A stretch of DNA of 5,747 nt from JAAYZK01 sp964535025 (GTDB lineage: Bacteria > Planctomycetota > Phycisphaerae > SM23-33 > FEN-1343). Below are positions 1-5,747 of this stretch, in pieces (the first letter of the stretch is position 1; each line of letters begins with the position of its first letter). Both the position numbers and the translations under genes were made by a program. The stretch spans positions 1-5,747 of the forward strand of contig CAZHRW010000083.1 of the NCBI GenBank assembly GCA_964535025.1. Reading direction: 5' to 3'. The notes beneath the pieces are model-generated. The model searched no databases. It was not told the origin of the DNA and saw nothing but the letters and a program-made list of their open reading frames with translations.

Positions 1-111
1 GGCTTCGCCCACGGGCGGTACAAGTCGGCCTTCGATTACAGCACCTCGCTCGGGTCGGGCCATTCGCGCGTCACGACGGGTCAGGTCCTGATCAACATCA
101 CCGCACCCTAG
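1..111 (+). CDS. C-terminal end of an unrecognised protein (5' end outside window)
   Basis: Frame 1 is open from the left edge to a TAG stop at 109-111 and gives the last 36 residues of a protein that ends in GQVLINITAP. Of the 36 codons, 32 end in G or C, which is what a real gene looks like in this GC-rich DNA. Both other + frames also remain open past about base 85, so openness alone does not decide it; the codon-position bias and the sensible amino acid mix do. The alternating polar and hydrophobic pattern near the end (SRVTTGQVLINIT) suggests a beta-strand finish. No family can be named from so little. A strong hairpin follows 22 bases after the stop, and the gene converges on alaS. Confidence 0.6.
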   Translation, partial: GFAHGRYKSAFDYSTSLGSGHSRVTTGQVLINITAP

Positions 112-132
112 CAGGACAGGAAGGGAAATAGC

Positions 133-170
133 ACGGGCGGGCCGGGCGTCGTTCACCCCGGCCCGCCCGT
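133..170. terminator. Bidirectional hairpin terminator between the left-edge gene and alaS
   Basis: Bases 133-146 (acgggcgggccggg) and 157-170 are perfect reverse complements, giving a 14-bp, almost all G/C stem with a 10-base loop. The hairpin lies 21 bases past the + strand stop and directly abuts the alaS TGA (171-173 on the - strand). Downstream of the stem on the - strand the transcript reads GCUAUUUCCC; on the + strand it reads UCAUUGCGCC. Neither is a true U-tract, so termination is inferred from stem strength and its position between convergent genes. It serves both directions by symmetry. Confidence 0.75.
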
Positions 171-2900
<2,730 letters not shown>

Positions 2901-2910
2901 GCGTTTGGGT

Positions 2911-2914
2911 TCCT
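2911..2914 (-). promoter_or_regulatory. Ribosome binding site of alaS
   Basis: On the - strand the sequence reads AGGA followed by ten bases (ACCCAAACGC) and then ATG. It is a modest Shine-Dalgarno match at slightly long spacing. It supports the ATG at 2900 over starts further upstream in the same open frame. Confidence 0.5.
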
Positions 2915-2943
2915 GCAGACGGTCTGGGTCACGGTATACAAGA

Positions 2944-2960
2944 CCCTGAAGTCTACAGGG
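2944..2960. repeat. Short inverted repeat over the alaS -10 region
   Basis: CCCTG (2944-2948) and CAGGG (2956-2960) are perfect reverse complements separated by seven bases. The repeat encloses the proposed -10 hexamer and ends at the predicted transcription start. In E. coli, AlaS is known to repress its own gene by binding a palindrome at the transcription start, so an operator is conceivable. A five-base arm can easily arise by chance in GC-rich DNA, so this is only a candidate. Confidence 0.25.
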
Positions 2961-2978
2961 ATCCGCCCGGCCAGGCAA
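2950..2978 (-). promoter_or_regulatory. Candidate sigma-70-type promoter of alaS
   Basis: On the - strand TTGCCT (2973-2978) is followed by exactly 17 bases and then TAGACT (2950-2955). Each hexamer matches the consensus at four of six positions. It would start transcription near 2943, giving a leader of about 43 bases. A second possible -10, TATACC (2933-2938), lies closer to the gene but has no good -35 at proper spacing. The call rests on consensus and position only, and planctomycete promoters can diverge from the E. coli pattern. Confidence 0.3.
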
Positions 2979-2999
2979 GCGCGCTTGACAGTGCGACGC

Positions 3000-3263
3000 C
3001 GATTGCACAGCCACCACGACTGGCTGGAGGGTCGCGGTCCGTGGATGGTGCTGGTGGTGATGATCGACGACGCGACCAGCAAGGCGATGGCGCGGTTCTA
3101 CCCGGCCGAGACGACCGAAGCGTACATGGACCCTCTGGGCCGTTACCTTCGCAAGCGTGGTCGGATGGGGTCGATGTACGTGGACCGCGATAGCATCTTC
3201 CGCGCCGAGGACCACCACCCCAGCGACCCTCGTCCGACGCTGGCGCAGTTCAAGCGAACCGAT
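3000..3263 (+). pseudogene. Relic of a DDE transposase (ISNCY-type), both ends missing
   Basis: The + strand frame reads HDWLEGRGPWMVLVVMIDD (3015-3071) and then continues through ARFYPAETTEAYMD, GRYLRKRGR, MYVDRDSIFRAEDH and DPRPTLAQF, ending near 3257. This is recognisably the retroviral-integrase-like core of ISNCY-type transposases, from memory of that family. YVDRD (3177-3191) would hold the second catalytic aspartate. The first should sit in a DGS-like motif just before HHDW. A GAT occurs at 3001-3003, but in a different frame, so a small indel probably separates it. There is no start codon with a ribosome site, no N-terminal helix-turn-helix, no recognisable C-terminal part and no visible terminal repeats. 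The frame runs on to a TAG at 3348-3350, but after about 3260 the residues no longer resemble the family. It is a dead fragment lying between alaS and the lipoprotein gene. Confidence 0.75.
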
Positions 3264-3411
3264 GACGCCGCCGATCCGGTTCGCACGCAGCCGCAGTCGG
3301 TCGTCAGCGGCCTGTGGACCGAGGATTTCGCTGCTGACGGCGGTGCATAGCCGGCCTGCTGCCGGCCACTGGAACGCCGAAAGGGTTCACGGGCCTTGTC
3401 ATCGGCAGGCC
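3264..3411. other. Gene-free stretch between the transposase relic and the lipoprotein gene
   Basis: No credible coding region is seen here. The stretch lies downstream of the - strand lipoprotein gene and may contain further degraded insertion-sequence DNA. GCCGGC occurs at 3350-3355 and 3361-3366 and could form a 6-bp hairpin with a five-base loop. A second possible stem, gccttg (3393-3398) with caaggc (3413-3418), overlaps the lipoprotein stop codon. Neither has a U-tract and both are weak, so I do not call a terminator. Confidence 0.4.
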
Positions 3412-4746
3412 TCAAGGCGAATGATGCGGTTTGTCCCGAAGTGCCCGCGCCTGCGTCGCCGGTGTGGACGCCGTCAGCCCGTGGGCCGGGGCAACCGCCT
3501 CCCTCCACAGGGCGCGCATGATCTTGAAGTCCCGCCAGGGGGCGTCGATATCGATGGGCTCTTCGGCCTTGCCGTTAGCGTAGCTGATGTAGCCGTGGTC
3601 GAGCTTATAGAACAGGTCGTCCACGCCGATCCGCATGAGGGCCAGGCATTCCTCGGCCATGGGCCCGTCGCGCCAGCCGCCGGCCACGATAAGCACGACG
3701 TGGTTCATGAGGTTGGGGCGGAATCCGCCGTAGGCATACGTGATCGAGCTTCGCGGCCCGCGGCCGTCGCGAGCGTCGAGTTCGTAAAGCATGCCCTGTT
3801 TGCCGAGGTTGGGCAGGGCCTCGGTGCCGCTGACCATCCGCCGGGCGCCGTCGATGCCCTGGCCAGCGTTGAGACCGGTGTTCACCGTGCCGCCGTAGGT
3901 GTGGCGGGTCAGCAGCACGTAGAGTTTCATGGGCTGATCGAGGCGCGTGTCCATGTAGGTGTAATCGCGGATGTCGCGTTCGATCTCCGCGGCGGAGGGA
4001 GCGCCGGCGTCGGGATGCTCGGCAGCGTTGGCGAAGGTGCGGGCGGTGTTGTCCAGGCCGGCCTCGCGCAGTGTCGCGGTGAAGGCATCGTGGTCATAGT
4101 GGTCGAGGAAGGCGTACGCTTCCTCCGCACCGCCCAGCCAGGCGGTCCCGACGATCATCATGCCGATCATGCCCTCGCGGAAGTTGGGGTTCCACCCGCG
4201 GCCGAGTCCCTTGCGGCCCATCAGGTCGGTGTTCTGCTCGTCGGCGTTGCCGGCATCGGAGGTGGTGTAGGCCGAGGCCACCAGAGCAGCCTTCATCAGC
4301 AGGTCCATTCGGGTCTTCTCGTCGTCGGTGAGCTGCTTCCACACCCGCGGGGTGTGGCGGATGAGCACACAGGAGGCGGTGAAAGCCCGCTCATGCTGGC
4401 TGCCGTACCCGCCGGCGGCGACGAGGCAACGGTCGCCCCGGAGGTTGAAGCGAATCTGCTTGAGCAGTGACGCATCGGCGGCCTGACGGCCCTGCCAGGC
4501 GGCCAACGCCTGGGCGAACGTCTTGCCGCAACTGAAGGCCCCGCTCGTGTGGGCGGACTGCTCATGGGTGTAGCGATACCAGTTCTTCGCCGCCAGTTCG
4601 TTGGCCGCCTTGACGGTCGCGGCCGACAGGCAATGCGTTTCCAGCCGGCGGGCCGACTCCGACGCGGCGGCCATGTCCGTCTCCGCCGCGGCACACCCGG
4701 CTACCAAACCAAGGGCCACGAGACCGATCGTCCAGGTTCGTCTCAC
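3412..4746 (-). CDS. Predicted lipoprotein of unknown function, possibly an (alpha/alpha)-toroid polysaccharide lyase
   Basis: The 444-residue product starts MRRTWTIGLVALGLVAGC: a basic n-region, a hydrophobic stretch and a lipobox (VAGC, C18), so it should be exported and lipid-anchored. The mature part looks mostly helical, with no further membrane segments. Distinctive stretches are NWYRYTHEQSAHTSG (55-69), GSQHERAF (115-122), the helix DDEKTRMDLLMKAALVASAY (141-160), GRGWNPNFREGMIGMMIVG (182-200) and GGFRPNLMNHVVLI (340-353). The helical pattern with conserved-looking His, Tyr, Asn and Trp suggests a toroid carbohydrate-active enzyme, perhaps resembling PL38-type lyases; that is weak recall, not a firm match. 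The GTG at 4744-4746 is preferred because AAAGGAG lies eight bases upstream and the signal peptide starts directly. An ATG at 4789-4791 with GGAGG 11 bases upstream is an alternative that adds 15 residues. The dockerin gene lies just upstream on the same strand. Confidence 0.85.
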   Translation of the reverse strand: MRRTWTIGLVALGLVAGCAAAETDMAAASESARRLETHCLSAATVKAANELAAKNWYRYTHEQSAHTSGAFSCGKTFAQALAAWQGRQAADASLLKQIRFNLRGDRCLVAAGGYGSQHERAFTASCVLIRHTPRVWKQLTDDEKTRMDLLMKAALVASAYTTSDAGNADEQNTDLMGRKGLGRGWNPNFREGMIGMMIVGTAWLGGAEEAYAFLDHYDHDAFTATLREAGLDNTARTFANAAEHPDAGAPSAAEIERDIRDYTYMDTRLDQPMKLYVLLTRHTYGGTVNTGLNAGQGIDGARRMVSGTEALPNLGKQGMLYELDARDGRGPRSSITYAYGGFRPNLMNHVVLIVAGGWRDGPMAEECLALMRIGVDDLFYKLDHGYISYANGKAEEPIDIDAPWRDFKIMRALWREAVAPAHGLTASTPATQARALRDKPHHSP

Positions 4747-4754
4747 GTTGGCGG

Positions 4755-4761
4755 CTCCTTT
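4755..4761 (-). promoter_or_regulatory. Ribosome binding site that fixes the GTG start of the lipoprotein gene
   Basis: The - strand reads AAAGGAG, eight bases (CCGCCAAC), then GTG. This is the best Shine-Dalgarno match in the window at near-ideal spacing. It places the start directly before the hydrophobic signal segment. Confidence 0.7.
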
Positions 4762-4887
4762 CAGCACACGAGGCGGGGGATCCGCTGCCATGATCGTCGA
4801 TGCCTCCACCCGATCGTGCTCGATTCCGCACGGCGGCCGGCGCCAAACGCGCAAGGGGCAAGGATGGCCGAGGAGGATGACCTAAGG

Positions 4888-4912
4888 CGGGGCCGGCGCT
4901 CGTCCGGCCCCG
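4888..4912 (-). terminator. GC hairpin after the dockerin gene, probable terminator
   Basis: cggggccgg (4888-4896) pairs perfectly with ccggccccg (4904-4912), giving a 9-bp stem and seven-base loop. It lies 10 bases past the TAA of the dockerin gene on the - strand. The transcript continues CCUUAGG with no U-tract, so termination may be partial. If it works, the lipoprotein gene needs its own promoter within the next ~140 bases. Confidence 0.55.
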
Positions 4913-4922
4913 TCGCGCTGGG

Positions 4923-5747
4923 TTAACTGCCGAAATTCGTCTTAAGGATCGCAAAATCGTCCAGGTCGACATCCCCGTCGCCGTCGAAGTCGGCGCGGTC
5001 GTCCGTGAGCGGGTCGTCGCCGAAGGTGAGCTTGAGGATGGCGAAGTCGTCGAGGTCGACGTCCCCGTCACCGTCGGCATCACCGGGCGTCTGCGGCGCC
5101 GCGGCGGGTGTCCAGACGATGTTGTCGATGTAGAAGCCGTTGTAGTGCCGGCGGTAGAGGCGGTTGCTGTCGGAGCCGCCGAAGGCGACAGCGAACTGGG
5201 CGGCGTCGGTGAGGCCGACGGTGGTGGCAACGCTCTTGCCGCTGAACGACGCGGTGACGGTCACCAGGCCGTCGGCGTCGACGGTGAAGGTCCAGGTGGC
5301 CCAGGCCTGCTTCTGGCGGGACATGCTGAGCCAGAAGGGGCCGAACCAGTTGTAGGCGGAGCTGGGGCCGTTGCCGCCGTCGGGGTTGTCGGGGTCGATG
5401 CCGTCGTCGCAGCCGGGCTCTTCGCCGCTCCAGCAGTAGCCGCCGTCGCCGCTGAGCCAGGGTTTGTGCATCATGGCGGCGGTGACGGCGTTCGAGGTCG
5501 GGGCGGTGCCGGCGACGCCCCAGCGCGGCCCCTGGATGTCGTCGCTGTGGTCGGCGGCTTCCCACCCCATGTCATAGACGTCGATGGTCAGTTCGCCGGC
5601 GCCACCGGTGGGCAGAGGAATCTCGACGTATTCGCCGGTGTCCAGGTACAGGGCACTGCCCGCGCCCGCCGGATTCGCTTGCACGGCGCCGGCGCCGGCC
5701 CAGTCGCCGCCTTCGAAGTCTTCAACGACGACCGCCTCACCCGCGGC
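4923..5747 (-). CDS. Dockerin-containing exported protein, C-terminal 274 residues (5' end outside window)
   Basis: The frame is open from the right edge to TAA at 4923-4925. The visible part begins AAGEAVVVEDFEGGDW, which resembles the first strand of a jelly-roll or lectin-like module, and continues as a beta-rich domain to YIDNIVWTP (about 206-214). Within it lies an Asp/Gly/Pro-rich loop flanked by two cysteines (C105 and C113, then DDGIDPDNPDGGNG). A short Ala/Pro linker leads to a type I-like dockerin (222-274): two 22-residue repeats, each with a calcium loop (DADGDGDVDLDD and DFDGDGDVDLDD) followed by FAILK. In cellulosomes dockerins bind cohesins; in planctomycetes they are widespread on secreted proteins, often with unknown partners. 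A GTG at 5682-5684 could be taken as a start, but the domain evidently begins before it and no signal peptide follows. The substrate cannot be named. Confidence 0.88.
   Translation of the reverse strand, partial: AAGEAVVVEDFEGGDWAGAGAVQANPAGAGSALYLDTGEYVEIPLPTGGAGELTIDVYDMGWEAADHSDDIQGPRWGVAGTAPTSNAVTAAMMHKPWLSGDGGYCWSGEEPGCDDGIDPDNPDGGNGPSSAYNWFGPFWLSMSRQKQAWATWTFTVDADGLVTVTASFSGKSVATTVGLTDAAQFAVAFGGSDSNRLYRRHYNGFYIDNIVWTPAAAPQTPGDADGDGDVDLDDFAILKLTFGDDPLTDDRADFDGDGDVDLDDFAILKTNFGS
4926..5084 (-). repeat. Tandem dockerin repeats in the coding sequence
   Basis: Two copies of a 22-codon unit occupy 5019-5084 (first in the protein) and 4926-4991 (second), with a period of 90 bases. At protein level they differ at only a few positions, and both contain DGDGDVDLDDFAILK. 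The DNA of the two copies differs at several third positions (for example cgcaaaatcgtccag against ggcgaagtcgtcgag), so the protein sequence is held by selection rather than by very recent duplication. Confidence 0.8.

Larger units (their letters stand above)
4747..4922. other. Intergenic region between the dockerin gene and the lipoprotein gene
   Basis: These 176 bases hold the hairpin at 4888-4912 and the start region of the lipoprotein gene. No clear sigma-70 promoter is visible on the - strand. The region includes two Shine-Dalgarno-like sites, at 4755-4761 and 4803-4807. No small gene is supported. Confidence 0.5.

Noticed and set aside
2901..3218. N-terminal extension of alaS by 106 codons
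   Set aside because: The extension is antisense to the transposase relic, has no synthetase-like sequence, and the ATG at 2900 gives a normal AlaS N-terminus with a ribosome site.
3373..3393. NAERVHG on the + strand as the glutamate motif (ERxHG) of the transposase
   Set aside because: It lies in a different frame from the relic and the residues on either side do not match the family; a six-residue likeness is too little.
3157..4470. + strand open frame opposite the lipoprotein gene
   Set aside because: It is a compositional shadow: the - strand frame has a signal peptide, lipobox, ribosome site and protein-like motifs, while this one has none.
4852..4854. TTG as the start of the lipoprotein gene
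   Set aside because: It would put 36 residues before the signal peptide, and two better-placed start codons with ribosome sites lie downstream.
4562..5230. - strand open frame overlapping the end of the dockerin gene and the lipoprotein start
   Set aside because: The product is a Ser/Thr/Pro/Arg-rich low-complexity sequence produced by reading real genes out of frame.
5682..5684. GTG as the start of the dockerin protein
   Set aside because: The frame stays open to the window edge with domain-like sequence (VVVEDFEGGDW), and no signal peptide follows the GTG. The gene is cut by the window.

Overview
The window is GC-rich bacterial DNA. It probably comes from a planctomycete, and I would guess Phycisphaerae. 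The main reason is the protein at the right edge: it ends in two near-identical aspartate-rich dockerin repeats of the form GDADGDGDVDLDDFAILK...FG, a secreted-protein tail that is common in that group. This assignment is inference; there is no rRNA or other phylogenetic marker except alaS.

Layout, left to right. (1) Bases 1-111 hold the last 36 codons of an unrecognised + strand gene. (2) A perfect 14-bp hairpin at 133-170 separates it from the convergent alaS and probably terminates transcription from both sides. (3) alaS (alanyl-tRNA synthetase, 909 aa) runs on the - strand from 2900 to 171. It is complete, with intact aminoacylation, editing and C-Ala regions. (4) Bases 2901-3411 contain no intact gene. 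They hold the alaS leader and a candidate promoter overlapped by a small inverted repeat, then a + strand fragment of a DDE transposase of the ISNCY type that has lost both ends. (5) A - strand gene (4746 to 3412) encodes a 444-aa predicted lipoprotein. I do not recognise it securely; it may be an all-helical polysaccharide lyase. (6) Bases 4747-4922 are intergenic, with a 9-bp GC hairpin that probably terminates the gene to the right. (7) A - strand gene enters from the right edge (5747 to 4923). Its product is the C-terminal 274 residues of an exported protein with a beta-rich, lectin-like module and a two-repeat dockerin.

The three main genes all read leftward. alaS is a housekeeping gene and looks unrelated to the others. 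The lipoprotein and the dockerin protein are both predicted to act outside the cytoplasm and may belong to a polysaccharide-use locus, but a hairpin lies between them, so they need not be one operon. I see no CRISPR array, tRNA, rRNA, intact mobile element or clearly new defence or biosynthetic system. The most useful leads are the lipoprotein/dockerin pair and the inverted repeat over the alaS promoter.
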